In this document: positions 22,010 through 33,474 of the stretch, piece by piece | Position numbering within the stretch: the first letter of the stretch is position 1 | Layout of the letters: each line of letters starts with the position of its first letter | Origin: Talpa occidentalis | Taxonomy: Eukaryota > Chordata > Mammalia > Eulipotyphla > Talpidae | DNA length: 64,000 nucleotides | Reading direction: 5' to 3' | NCBI RefSeq assembly: GCF_014898055.3 | Contig: NW_023601433.1 | Span: forward strand, 69,175,683 to 69,239,682 | The notes under the pieces: generated by a model | Databases searched by the model: none | Told to the model about the DNA's origin: nothing | What the model saw: the letters and a program-made list of their open reading frames with translations, nothing else | Translations under genes and position numbers: made by a program

Positions 22010-22815
22010 AGTGCCACCACTAGCAAATTTAGAAAGAATGTGTGTTACAGGTGACAACAGTGTGAAGAACACCCATCCCTCTGTGGGTCCTTCTCAGAAC
22101 TTTCTAAATTCAAAAATTTAATTGTGGGGTTTGGGTAGTCATTCACTAGTTAACAACCAAAACTCAGGACTTCTTTATCTTTCCCATAGCTCTATGCAAC
22201 CTACATAAACCTAACCTCAGGGAGAAGAACACCTGAGCCTCTCTGGCATCAGGGGTGATAACCTTGTAGGGGCCAGGCCCTCTCACTTCTTAGGATATTT
22301 TTCCATCTTGGCTTAACATTGACAAGAGTATGACAAGAACTTGCTGTGGTTATAGTATATCCGTCAACAAACTCCTTTCTTCACTGACTTCACTCTACTT
22401 CCTCACATAAAACTAGTATTTCCTAGTCATCATTTAGACCAAGTGAGGGATTTGGGTTTTATCTACTTTGACAATTGACATCTAGTGTTAGAGGATTCTG
22501 GGGTGCAGTGTGTTGAGAAGGATTTTGAGAGCTAGTAATGAAGAAGGATTCTGAGCAGGATGCTGAGCAGGACTGAGTGGTAAAGAGAACTCTGATGGAT
22601 CAGGAAAGGGTGGGGCAGTGGCGCCATGTTTACAAAGCGCTTGCTTTCACTGCTCCAAGAACCTTCTCTTTCCTGAAAGCCAAGACTTGTGTTAATAGTC
22701 AAAAAATCAGGACCCACATTCTGGCCTATTCTTCCTCTCACGCTGCTGCTGAAATAGAATCCTGAAGGTCTCTAGGGGATGTGAGACTGGGCTCTAAAAC
22801 TTATAATTTGAATCT
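22010..22815. other. Single-copy DNA, nothing recognised
   Basis: Between 22480 and 22570 the phrase 'gaggattctgggg / gaaggattttgag / gaaggattctgagcagg / gatgctgagcagg' repeats loosely. Overlapping frames at 22532-22765 on both strands have no domain. Confidence 0.4.
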
Positions 22816-22819
22816 GTAT

Positions 22820-23060
22820 TAATAGTAGTAATAATAGCTATACCCATCGATGCTAGAGAATATGAAGATGTAGACATAGGTGATAATTTCTAACCCTTAA
22901 AGCCTACTGGGATAAGGCCAATTTTATTTTTTCAGATGGGGAAACTGAGGTGTGAGGAAAATATGTAACTTGCCAAGATCACATGTGAGTGAGTAGATAA
23001 GCTGGGAGGCAATACTGAGTTTGTCTAACTAGAGTGTGGCCTCCTTCCAAAGAAAACTTT
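22820..23060 (+). mobile_element. MIR SINE, fairly complete
   Basis: 'aatagtagtaataatagctata', 'ctacccttaaagcc'-like middle, then 'cagatggggaaactgaggtgtgaggaaaatatgtaacttgccaagatcacatgtgagtgagtagataagctgggaggcaatactgagtttgtctaactagagtgtg' is the MIR sequence in forward order with core and 3' end preserved. The best MIR in the window. Confidence 0.8.
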
Positions 23061-23119
23061 TAAGCAGATGCTAAAATCTTGCAAGCTATCTGTTCTGTGC
23101 CATGGAGACCTTTTGTGAA

Positions 23120-24310
23120 AGGGTAGGGGTGTGAAGTATTCTCTTCATATATATATATATATAAAACATTGTTGTTCATTTTTGTGCAATGTATACTTTC
23201 TCCTCTCAGGTGTAGTCCCTATAAAATTCCCACCACCAGTTCACCCATGCACTGTCACCATAATCCCTTGTGCTCTTCCCTCCTCTGCTTTGATCCCCCG
23301 CCCTCCCCTCCCTGGAAGAATGTCTCTGATTTATATTGCCTGCTAATTTTGGGTTTTTTTATTATTATTATTGTTATTATTTTTTTTCCTGATCCTTTAT
23401 TTTGTTCCCCTATATTTCTCTTATAAGTGAAACCATTTGATCATTTTCTTTTTCCTTCTGGCTTATTTCGTTGAGCACAATCCCTTCTAGCTCCATCCAT
23501 GTTGCTGCGAATGGCATGAATTTGTCTTTTTTGATTTCTGAATAGTAGTACATAAGACCTGAAACCATAAAATATATAGAAGAAAATATAGACAAAACAA
23601 TACATGACAGACAACTGAGAAACATCTTTAAAGAGACATACCCCAAAGCAAAGAAAGTGAAGGAAAAGATGAACAGCTGGGACTACATCAAATTAAAAAG
23701 TTTCTGTACAGCAAAAGACACTAACCAAAACAGAAACACTCTACTGCTTGGGAGAAATTTTTTGCACATAATACAACTGATAAGGGACTGATCACAAAGT
23801 TCTACAAGGAGCTTACAGGACTCAACAAAAAACAAAGTAAACAATCCAGTCAAAAAAATGGACAGAAAAGCTTAAAAGACACTTCTCCAAAGAGGAAATG
23901 CAAATGGCCAACAGGCATATGAAAAATGTTCAACATCCCTTATAAGCAGGGAAATGCAAATTAAAACCACATTGAGATACCACCTTACACCAGTAAGAAT
24001 GGCATATATCAAAAAAGCAAGCACCAACAAATGTTGGCGAGGATGTGGTGAAAAAGGAACTCTCCTGCATTGCTGGTGGGAGTGCAATCTGGCCCAACCA
24101 CTATGGACAGCTGTCTGGAGGTTCCTCAGTCTACTAAAAATGGAGTTTCCATAAAACCCAACGATCCCACTCTTAGGAATCTACCCAAAACATTAATCCA
24201 AAAGGACACCTGCACCCCTATGTTTGTTGCAGCACTATTTACAATAGGTAAGATATGGAAACAAGCCAAATGCCCAAAAATAGATGACTGGACCCACATT
24301 TTCTTTTTTT
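23120..24310 (-). mobile_element. L1 insertion with 5' inversion (twin priming), ORF2 end
   Basis: Two pieces of one L1 lie head to head. On the minus strand, 23560 down to 23425 encodes the very C-terminus of ORF2 (ATWMELEGIVLNEISQK, then stop), and the 3'UTR follows down to about 23120. From about 23561 to 24310 the plus strand encodes the part just upstream of that: MNSWDYIKLKSFCTAKDT, then [20 protein letters not shown], then DTCTPMFVAALFTIGKIWK. Joined in the right order these are adjacent regions of ORF2, so the upstream segment is inverted. That is the signature of twin-primed reverse transcription. A (TA)n run sits at the 3' end, and stops and frameshifts make both pieces non-coding. 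Confidence 0.85.
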
Positions 24311-25560
24311 AAAGAAACATGACAGACTGAATATCTGATTAGTAAAGAATTTGGTTCTTTTCTGTATGATAGAGTAAGCCAGGAAGAAAGAGCAGACATG
24401 CCAACAGATCATAGAATTTCCAGACCTTGCCCCCCAGTAGCAGAGGGACTGCCCCTGCCTGGTGTGTTCACTGAAGCCAGTCATAGGCTCCCTGGCTGCC
24501 CGCTGATGTTATCAGCATTCACATGGCGTTAACTCAAAGGATACACTGCATTCCAGACCATCTGCCTCTCCGATCCTGCAGAAATTGTTTTTCTTCTTTT
24601 AAGCAAGGGACAACACCACAGTCAAAAGAGAAGATTTTTCATCTGGGTCATGCAGCAGTGACTCTGAAGGTGTGTTTAAGTCCACTCGTGGGTGTATTTG
24701 CCCAGCACCGGAGGGGCTCATGCAAGGGCATAATTCATGAGATTGTAGCTGCCGGCAGGGCCTGGTGAACCAGGAAAGAAGGTTGGCTGCTCTAATGATC
24801 TTTGTTAACTCTTTGGAAGCATGCAATACAGCAGGCTTTCCAAAACTCTCCTACACATCGAATTTTTATGCTATGTCCACTCTTATCTTTAAAACGAAGG
24901 GTATGAACACTCAGAACTTGGGGTAAAAAGGCTCTTAGTAAAACTGCCATCACTTCTCACTGTGCCCAAGAACAGATACCTCTCCCAAGCATTTCCAAGC
25001 ATTCTCCATCGTAGTTGGGCCCTGGGTGCTGGGCCAGGTTGCTTCTTAGTGCCACTTCAACTCCTCCTCATTGCATGGACACAGTGATTAGGAAGAAAAA
25101 TGCCTTGGCTCTAGAATAAAACCCTTGGAAACTTTTTGTCATTAAAAAAAATATATATACTATCTTGGGGATGTGGGCGCTTGTACCAAACCCTGAAAAA
25201 TGAGTTCATGTCACAATATTGGACTGTGGCAAACATAGATCTTCGTTCACTTGTGATGGGTTATGTCCCAATAAAGCCACTGGAAGTTGAAAATACCTTA
25301 TGTTGAAATGCGTTTAATTCATCTAACCTAGAGAACATCATATTTTAGCCTCCCTGCCTCCAACATGCTCAGTAACCCATTCGCCTACAGTTGGACAAAG
25401 TCATTCAATGCAGAGCCTTAAAAAAATAACACCCCTTATCATCACTCATGGCATAAAATTTCTAAGATCTTAATAGTTTGACTAATAATGACCCTCAGTG
25501 ACCCACTATGGACCACTCTCCCCTATATCCTCTCTTCTCTAGTTTCTTCTTGAGACTTCC
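24311..25560. other. Single-copy DNA, nothing recognised
   Basis: Overlapping frames at 24523-24826 on both strands have no known domain. I see no RNA gene or named repeat. Confidence 0.4.
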
Positions 25561-25564
25561 TCTG

Positions 25565-25868
25565 TGCTCTGTGCATCACTAGGCAAGCTTTGCCTCAGGA
25601 TGCTTTCATGAGTTTGCTTGTTCCTCCAGATTGCTGCAGTTCCCTCCACCAGCTCACTGCAGGGCGTGGAGTACTATGACCTCATCAGAGATTCTTCCCT
25701 ACTCAGCGCCCCTCCCCTCCACATAGCTCTGCCATCACTCTCCATCCCTTATTCTGCCTCGATCTTCTTCACTGAGTTTATCAGTCTTAGTTTTCTGTTG
25801 TCTACACCACCAGAAGGCTACCTTCGTAAGAGGGAATTTGCTTTGTACTCAATGTCTAGTAGTTATTG
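25565..25868 (+). mobile_element. L2 LINE relic
   Basis: 'gtgctctgtgcatcactaggcaagctttgcctcaggatgctttcatg', 'cctccagattgctgcagttccctcc', 'atcagagattcttccc' and the run to 'gttgtctacaccaccagaaggctaccttcgtaagagg' follow the forward L2 3' region at high divergence. The 83-codon frame at 25618-25869 is contained in it. Confidence 0.5.
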
Positions 25869-25882
25869 AAAAATCATGATGA

Positions 25883-26135
25883 AGCAGGCCTTCCTGGTAG
25901 TGCAAGTATTAAAGTCTCAGCCCTATCAAGCTATCATGAGTTCCACTCCCAGCCAGGGAGCTGACCCACATGGCGCCACAGACCTCTCCTGTCTCACCCA
26001 CTGCTCCCCTCTGCAGTATATTTCAGTAGATCTGCCTGTTCTGCTCCCCACTCTGCCTCTGGTGAATCATCTTACTCCCCACACCTCTGGCCTACACCCC
26101 AGTTCTTGTGTGCATAAATAAGTAAAAATAAAAAT
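25883..26135 (+). mobile_element. tRNA-derived SINE (subfamily B), forward, internal deletion
   Basis: Forward SINE with head GGCCTTCCTGGTAGTGCAAGTATTAAAG and tail TGTGCATAAATAAGTAAAAATAAAAATAAA. A perfect 13-base target-site duplication AAAATCATGATGA flanks it (25870-25882 and 26136-26148). About ten bases are missing before the B-box (AGTTCCACTCCC), between 'ctatc' and 'atgagttcc', compared with 21728-21990. Confidence 0.9.
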
Positions 26136-26148
26136 AAAATCATGATGA

Positions 26149-27201
26149 CGGAAACACGGATGTGAAAAAGATGGTGGGACTCAAACGATCAGCAAGTCAG
26201 TGAGATTTTACTAAGTGCTTGGTCTGTCGTGGCAGGGGTCAGGCAGGCTGCAATGCTGAGAGGAGCCAGGAAAGGGGGCTTCTCTTATTGGAATAAATTT
26301 CTCTTGTAGTTTGGCCACCCTTTTGTTTTGAGAGCAGTCCATATAGGGGACTACTGATCCTAATAATTTATAGAAAATAAAGTACCCTATACTCCTAAAA
26401 CAGTAAAATTCTCAGCTCACTACCTTAAATCTTTAATTTGCTGACATTCAAACAGTTTTAAGGGATTTCCCCCCCACCCCAGAAATAAGCTAACTTAATA
26501 ATAATAGTTGACTATAGTATGCACGTCCATCTTTCTGCTAGCCATGGGAAAGCTTCAAATTTTATGCTAGTATAGACTATGTATACTAATTATTTATACA
26601 TAGCCATGCTTTCTACAAAAGCCTAAATTAGGTTAAGAATAACATTTTCCAGGGCTAGTTTACTTCTAGCCCATTAATAACAATGTTGAAAACATTATTT
26701 TACATTCAATATTTTGCAGTGTTTGCTGCTCTTTGCCTGGTAGTAAGTTGAGAGATACTTCAGAACAGGGAAATAGAGTCATTCCTGAAAGCAGGAGAGG
26801 AAGGTGGAAATCCCAGGGGGAACTGGCCTCTGTGTTTGACGAATGAGTCTTTTTTAGGTAACTCTGTTCTTGGGTTTTAGAGGAAACAGAGACACTATTT
26901 TATCTGTCCCCCAAGCCCATTGTGTGCAATTTGCCTCCTCTGGGGACTCTATTATGTCCCTGACTATGGAATGGAGAATCAGTGGGGGTTGCAGGAATGC
27001 ACTGTCTGGAGACATTCCCAGGGGAGGCAGTTCTTTGTCAAGCTTCCCCTTAGGACAGTCTGGGGAAGCATGCTCAGTAAATAAGTCCATATTCCATGAT
27101 AAAGGACAAAGGCAATGGTGAATGGATATGATGGTCAAAAGATCTCCCCACTTCTGATTTTGTCCCAACCACCCCTACTGCCTTCATAACAAAAGCCTAA
27201 G
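26149..27201. other. Single-copy DNA up to the repeated block
   Basis: Contains no recognised repeat. Frames at 26854-27168 (minus) and 26870-27121 (plus) overlap each other and have no domain. The last bases before 27202 (AAAGCCTAAG) are the left flank of the proposed L1 insertion site. Confidence 0.45.
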
Positions 27202-27217
27202 TCAGCACCGTTCTTTT
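27202..27217 (+). other. Proposed empty L1 target site (predicted target-site duplication)
   Basis: TCAGCACCGTTCTTTT is the first sequence shared by both copies. In copy 2 it directly follows the 5' end of a reverse L1 (44732). For a reverse L1 the first-strand nick would follow the T-run (TTCTTTT / CTATT), a variant of the L1 endonuclease site. The missing L1 3' end should therefore join a T-run to a second copy of this 16-mer. Confidence 0.65.
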
Positions 27218-28572
27218 CTATTCTGAATTGACTGCAGCTGTATAAGTCTCAGATGCTCTATAAACTTGAAAAATTTGCATGGATTGAAAGTTGGAGAAAT
27301 AAAAAATGAGTGTCATCTGGAGCTGCAAGGTATCTTCCTTGGGTGTAAAGACACTTCATGTCCTCTGGGTGCCCTGATCCTGAAATTCTCCTGCAGGGGT
27401 TCCCAGATAGGCTGGCTTTCTTCACAGTAGTCTTCTGCCCAATGTTGACTCCAAAAAGAGTCAAAGTTCTCATATAGTTTCCTGAATGTTCTCCTTTCTC
27501 TGAACTGTGTCAGCAAAATTGAGCCTTACCAGCCCATGTGAGATAAGGAAATGTTTAGTTTGTCAGGCTAATCTGCCAACAAGGCAAAAGCATTCACTCA
27601 GAAACATAAGAATCAGAATTACCCTGAGTCCAATCAGGTACCATTCAAATGTGGATTCTCAAAATGCAACTGTTTGTCCCTGTCTTCATCATCATCATCA
27701 TCACCTTCATAGGGCACTTATAATACCAAAGTACACATCTGTGCTTAGAAATAGTCCGAGAAACATTTTTACTGAAAGTCCTTATTCTCATGATATGGTT
27801 CATACCTCTTTCTGGTTCAGTGGTTCAACTTTGTGTTACATGAAAGTGTTCTGTCAACATTCAAAGTAGAAGCTGATTCTAAATGTGTAGTTTTTCCTTA
27901 TCTACAATATATAAACCTTAAAATACTGTTTAGCCCAGAGGAAAGGCTTCATAAATCATAATTCATATTGCTAAATATTAGCATTAGTGTAAGTTGGAAT
28001 AATCTAAACCTTTTGCCTCTCAGGCCTGTGACCATAAAAATAGTCACATTGCCTTTAAATTTTCAAATTGCAAAGCCTGAGCTCTATCTGTTTGCCATGA
28101 GTTTATCAATTTCCACGTGCTCCTCAGGCATGTCTGAGCATTCCATCAGGGCTTCTTACACCCTCAGGAACACATCCCTGTGACACCATCAAGTTCTTCT
28201 CCTTGTGGCCACCACGGCCTCAGCTTTGGTAGCCAGTCAGGGGAATGTCTGGCTCTGAATCCAGCTATTCTCTGTGAGGTCAATGTCCAGTCCACAGCTA
28301 CCCTGCCCCTGGCAAAGGGACCCAGGCTTCAGCAGGTGTATGACCTTACTATGTGAACAAAGACCGGCTTCTGGAGTTTTATGGAAATGAAAGGGCAGTG
28401 TGACAGGAAACATCAGCTATTGCTACTATTCCTGCTCAGAGTCCAAAAACCAGGCCTTTTCAGGTCTGCATAGTTCCTGGCACAATGTTTTATGACCTGG
28501 CTGGTTCATCTCCCATTACAGGCATCTCCACGACTTGGGGACCATACCAAACCACCACCAGAACCTAGGCAA
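27218..28572. other. Single-copy (per haplotype) DNA, nothing recognised
   Basis: The frames at 27507-27869 and 27258-27473 have no domain; the first carries a short His run from (CAT)n at 27688-27704. Two substitutions between copies change this frame without any sign of coding constraint. Corresponds to 44749-46101. Confidence 0.4.
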
Positions 28573-28586
28573 GAGGAACCCCACTG

Positions 28587-28845
28587 GGCCTCCCTGGTGC
28601 CGCAAGGGGTTAAGATGCAATCTATGAAGCTATCCACAGGCACTGCAGCACGAGTTTGATACCCGGCCAGGGAGCTACCCACATGGTGCAGCAGACCTCT
28701 CCTGACTCGCCCACTGCTCCCCTATTTCAGTCATTCTGCCTGTTCTGTTCCCCACTCCGTCTCTGGTGGATCCTCTCACACCCCACACACACCTCTGGCC
28801 TGTGCCCCAGTACTTGTATGCATAAATAAAATCCTTGGAAAAAAG
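28587..28845 (+). mobile_element. tRNA-derived SINE (subfamily B), forward
   Basis: Head GGCCTCCCTGGTGCCGCAAGGGGTTAAG, diverged B-box AGTTTGATACCC, and tail TATGCATAAATAAAATCCTTGGAAAAAAG. A perfect 14-base target-site duplication GAGGAACCCCACTG flanks it (28573-28586 and 28846-28859). The 'gctgaggggagcagtgta' block is partly deleted. Identical at 46116-46374. Confidence 0.9.
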
Positions 28846-28859
28846 GAGGAACCCCACTG

Positions 28860-29410
28860 CCCACCTCCATCTCCATTGCACACCTGCACTGCATGCACCC
28901 CGTAACCCAGGACCAAAGAGATACCTTGAAAGCCATTTTCCTATTACAGAAGTGGGTTCTTCCAAGCAATTGGGAATGAGAAGACCATTTCCTTCTCAGC
29001 AAAATACATCCTCTGTACAAGAAGGTATTCTTGCCTCCTGGCCCCCAAAGAAACAATTTAGAACATACAGTTCTTAGAGTGTATATTTGGGATCACAGCT
29101 CTGCTAAAATATTTAAGTTAGAAAATCTGACCACTCACACCTCAGCCTGATACATCTGCATTCATGCACAACTTTAGTAAATGTTTGATTTTCCCTGCTT
29201 ACATTTCAATGATTATAAAGCCCCAAGGTTAAATTCAAGTCTGCACTCTAAGGAGATATAAATTGCTCATAACTTTAATTGATTAAATTAATTTTTAAAG
29301 CCTAGAATATAGTCTCAGGGAATATCTTTAGAAAGAACAAACTTATATGTACCCTTCCAGACACACATATACACACCCCAGATGAGTAAATTGAGAGACT
29401 ATTGGTGATT
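28860..29410. other. Nothing recognised
   Basis: The frames at 28675-29056 (minus) run out of the SINE into this stretch and are not genes. Corresponds to 46389-46940. Confidence 0.4.
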
Positions 29411-29423
29411 TGACATATTCTTT

Positions 29424-29700
29424 TTTTTTAATTTTCTTTTAAATATTTATTTATTTATACAAGAACCAGGGTACAGGCCAGATGCACAGGCGTGTGAGAG
29501 GACTCACCAGAAATAGAGCGGGGAACAGAACAGGCAGACTGACTGAAATACACTGCTGAGGGGAGCAGCAGGTGAGACAGGAGATCTCTGATGCGCCATG
29601 CGGGTTTCTCTCTGGCCAGCCGTGGCTCGAACCTGTGCTACAGAGGCTGCAGACAGCTTCACAGTGCTGCGCTCAACCGCCTGCGCCACCGGGGAGGCCC
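29424..29700 (-). mobile_element. tRNA-derived SINE (intermediate between subfamilies)
   Basis: Reverse SINE with tail AAATATTTATTTATTTATACAAGAACCAGGGTACAGGCCAG and head complement GCGCCACCGGGGAGGCCC ending at 29700. It combines the B-type body (CAGAACAGGCAGACTGACTGAAATAC) with an A-type head and a CTCAACC-type A-box region. Flanks TGACATATTCTTT and TGACATGATATTCTTT indicate the target site. Corresponds to 46952-47228, where the T-run is one base shorter. Confidence 0.85.
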
Positions 29701-29925
29701 TGACATGATATTCTTTAAAAAATAGTTACTGTAAACTTCTTTGCAGGGAGACAGGTTAACAGTCTTTTAATCATTTCCATGGGAGGAGATGGTGACCTTG
29801 ACAAGGTAGGAGCGGTGGAGGTGAGAGAAAAGGAGTCAGATTTAGGGCATATTTTTCAGTTAGAGTCAAAAGGCCTTTCTATGGAAATTGAATATGGGAT
29901 GTAAAGGGGCTAATGTTATTTTTGT

Positions 29926-30215
29926 GGAATATTATTCAGCTGTAAAAAAGAAGAAAATACTGCCATTTTTGACAACATGGATGGAGCTAAATGAAGTAAG
30001 TTAGATGAAGATAAATACTGCATGGTCTTATTTATATGTAGAATCTAGAAAAAATCAAACTTAAAGAAACAGAGGGGATTGGTGGTTACCAGGAATTGAC
30101 AGTTGGGAGAAATGGGGGGATTTCAGTCAAGGGGTACAAACTTACAGAGGTAAGATGAGTGAGTTCAGCATGGCAGGGGGACTATAGTAGCAATAGTGTA
30201 GTATATATTTGAAAG
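29926..30215 (+). mobile_element. Old L1 fragment, ORF2 end / 3'UTR
   Basis: 'gtggaatattattcagctgtaaaaaagaagaaaatactgccatttttgacaacatggatggagctaaatgaagtaagttagatg', followed by 'atactgcatggtcttatttatatgtagaatctagaaaaaatcaaac' and 'ggtggttaccaggaattgacagttgggag', is the standard end of ORF2 into the L1 3'UTR. Corresponds to 47454-47743. Confidence 0.8.
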
Positions 30216-30239
30216 TAGCTAAATGAAAAGACATAGACA

Positions 30240-30480
30240 AACACAGAGGAAGGTGAGTCAGAGATTGGAGTTAAGTTCCACAGATAAGACAGACCAGGGA
30301 CTGCCAGAAGCTGGAAGAGGCAAGGAAACATTGTCCCTTAGAGACTGCAGAAAAAGCATGGACCAACTGACAACTTGTTTTCAAATTTTAGCCTCCAAAA
30401 ATGTGAAAAAAATAAACTTCTCTTGGTTAAAGCTCCGCACTCGGTGGTACTTTGTAACAACAGGCTTTGGAAAGTAAAAC
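30240..30480 (+). mobile_element. Old LTR-like 3' fragment
   Basis: 'agagattggagttaagttccacagataagacagaccagggactgccagaagctggaagaggcaaggaaacattgtcccttagagactgcag', '...tagcctccaaaaatgtgaaaaaaataaacttctcttggttaaagctccgcactcggtggtactttgtaacaacaggctttggaaagtaaaac' resembles the 3' part of an old mammalian ERVL-like LTR. The 84-codon frame here is not a gene. Corresponds to 47768-48008. Confidence 0.5.
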
Positions 30481-31179
30481 AATCATTTTTTTAACCTGTG
30501 ATACATATAAATCTGTACAATTAAGATGCCACTTTTGCAAATATCTAAGAGGATGCCATTTTTAAAATTCCAACTCAAAAAATGCACGAAATCTAAATTA
30601 ATGCCCTCATATATTTTTCCCCAAACAATTAGACAAATCTAAGGTGGTGGCGGAGGCTAGCTTCATTTGATTTCCAGTGAAGAGTGTTGATGAGTCAGGA
30701 CCATTACATTCCTCAGAAAATGCCCCTTAAAAAAGCAACATCTAAGTGTCGTGTTTACTAAAAGTGATACCATATGTTGGTTGATTAACAAGTTGTCAGA
30801 ATATTAGAAGTTCTTGGCTGATTGCAAGAAGGAGCATCTGCTAGCTAAATCTTTCTCTAATGTGTATATGAATATCGCCAGGTTTGGCAATTTTCCTAAA
30901 TATCAGATATACATTCCTGCAGTAGTTAGCCATCCGAGAGTAACACTGCTGTACTGGTGAGGTTTAAGATGTTTATTCTCAAGAAATCAAATGAAAGGGA
31001 GGCCAAAGAGATGGATTATACACACAAGAGTATTTAATGTATCATTCAGAATTGCTTTGCTATTATACTTATATCATCTATTACAACTGATGTTTATTTG
31101 ACTATCACTTACATGGTAAGTTCAGAAAAGAAAGATGAAATCTCCTTTAGAGCTCCTTATTGCTTTACTATTACTGGAA
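30481..31179. other. Nothing recognised
   Basis: AT-rich DNA without a supported feature. Corresponds to 48009-48707. Confidence 0.4.
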
Positions 31180-31370
31180 CTTAACAATACCTTTTATTTA
31201 TAAAGAGATTTTGATTTTATAAATGCTTTCATGTTGATTCTCACAACCCTTAACGAAGGCAAGAAATCATTTCTCCATTTCACAGAAAAATCTGCAATTG
31301 AGTTGAGGTAAATCCAGCTGGCTTAGCAGTAGTGAAAACAGAATATAAACCAGGTCTTCTGAGTTCCACC
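31180..31370 (+). mobile_element. MIR SINE relic
   Basis: 'aacaataccttttatttataaagagattttgattttataaatgctttcatgttgattctcacaacccttaacgaaggcaagaaatcatttctccatttcacagaaaaatctgcaattgagttgaggtaaatccagctggcttagcagtag' follows MIR in forward order. Corresponds to 48708-48898. Confidence 0.65.
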
Positions 31371-33212
31371 TCTACAAGCTCCATATACAGAGGTTCAGGA
31401 GCTGGCTATGACTGTCATGACACAATCTCCTCAAAGTGCAATTCTGGAGTTTTCCTTTGTACCCTTTCACACCCCCTTTGATTCAGTAAGCTACCACACA
31501 CTGCATTGAGCCATTTTAACTTTAGCAAGTAGATTCAGCTAAGGGCAAAAATTTTTCCTTTACCCTCTTAGGTTCAGTAAATGAGGCCTGCAAATTTAAT
31601 TTAAAAAAGGCAGATGAACAGGAGTAAAAGAAATATGAATTTTGTTCATGTTTTACATGTAAGGAAGTTCTCAGAAAAGGAGTGAGACTCAAACAAATGG
31701 TGAGATTCTGGCTTACACACCACTTTGCAAAGACTTTTCTTGTTTAGGTTTCCAAGGATGATACATTGTGGGAAAGTGACTAGAAAATGTATCAGGGAAA
31801 CTAGTGAAAGATAAGGGTTATTTTGGTAAGGTTTGTTTATGCAAACAACTCTCTGTCTGCAGTGATAAGAGTTGCTCTCCTTTTTCTGGTACTTGAGTGG
31901 GGCCACCTTCACAAAGGGCATGTATGCTCTGCTTTTAAGCAGCGGGCACTATTTCTTAATTACTTTAACCTCAAAAGACTCCTTATGCCAAAATGTCATA
32001 TTTTGGAATGGCATATTTTGATTTCCTACAACTTCTTTCTACCACTCATCAAGGCAGACATGAAACAAGGCAGAAGAAAAGGGATCCTCTTGTGTTAATG
32101 GAGTTCAAAGTTACCTATATTTCAGTTGTTCTGCTTCCTTTGAAATTTCTCTGTACTTATGGCCTTACAGCTAAGTGCCTCAGAGATATGTGCATATGTC
32201 ACCTTTTCCTTTAGGACTTCTTTGTCCTCTATTTTTTATAACATCCTTGAAGATTATATTATAAAGATGTCTTTTAGTGTTTCAGGTAAATGAGGCATAT
32301 TATGAAAACGTGGTAATTCTTTTTAAATACTCAAGTCAGGTGTTACTTTTGGGAATTTCAATCATTTCTTTTCTTAATGTAGGAAACAAACAAAAAAACA
32401 TATCTCCTACCCTCTTATATATAGTAAGTAAAATAAAACAACATAAGAAATGGTTTATTTCATATGCACATAAGACACTACACATGAAAGAACTGAAAAC
32501 TCCTAAAATGCGGTAAGACCAGAAACCTATATATACCACTTTAACAAAAGTTGACGCATTGTGAAGAAGTGACAAGAAAAGGGCAAAGAGTTTTGGATGG
32601 CAGGAGACGTTAATTGTAAGAAGGTACATATATGGGAAGCCAATGAAGATAAGGATTTAATGAGGTTTGTCATCTCAATTCAAGTTGCTTCCATCTCCAT
32701 TGATAAGTCACCTCTTCTTCTTGGCACGAGAGAGGGGTGGAGATACCGTCTCAATGGGAAATTTATGTTCTGTTCATAGGCAGAAGGGATGACTAGAGAG
32801 TTCCTTCTAAGCCTGCTGAATCTCATCTCAAAATAATCCTTATGCCAAAGTGGCATATTTTGAGGAGGCATGTTCTGCTCCCCTTCATTATCTTCAAGGA
32901 CCTCTACAGTCAGCACCTTCCCTATATTTGCAATCATATCCCCAACCACTCAATTTCTAAGCCTTTCCAGCAAATTGCTTCCCTTCTTGCCCTGTAGCTT
33001 CCTTCCTCTGAACTCATGCACCTGTTTGTCTGTTTACAATATCATTTTCCATCCTCTTCTCTTCTCCAACATTGCCCATCCTTCAGAACAAGCCCCAATT
33101 TATTTTCCTATTTTAATGCTTCCCCAAAACTCCAATTACATCAGGCACAAGTGAGGGCCTGGTGCTCCTCAGGACCACCAAACTATCCACCAAAAATCAC
33201 AAGAGCCATCAT
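31371..33212. other. Unassigned DNA with a 41-base motif repeated 857 bases apart
   Basis: TCCTTATGCCAAAATGTCAT at 31980 and TCCTTATGCCAAAGTGGCAT at 32837 start two related 41-base stretches in direct orientation. They could bound an old element, but I recognise no family. Short frames on both strands have no domain. Corresponds to 48899-50740. Confidence 0.45.
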
Positions 33213-33409
33213 GGGCATCCCTGGTGTTGCAGGGGTTAAAATCTCAGCACTATCAAGCTATTAACAGCCACTGTGGCCTGAGTTCCATGATTCTGGGCCA
33301 GGGAGCTGACCCATATAGCACAACAGACCTCACCTGTCTCACCCACTGCTCCTCTCAGAAGTGTGTTTCAGTAGATTCATCTGTTCTGCTCCCCACTCTG
33401 TCTCTGGTG

Positions 33410-33474
<65 letters not shown>

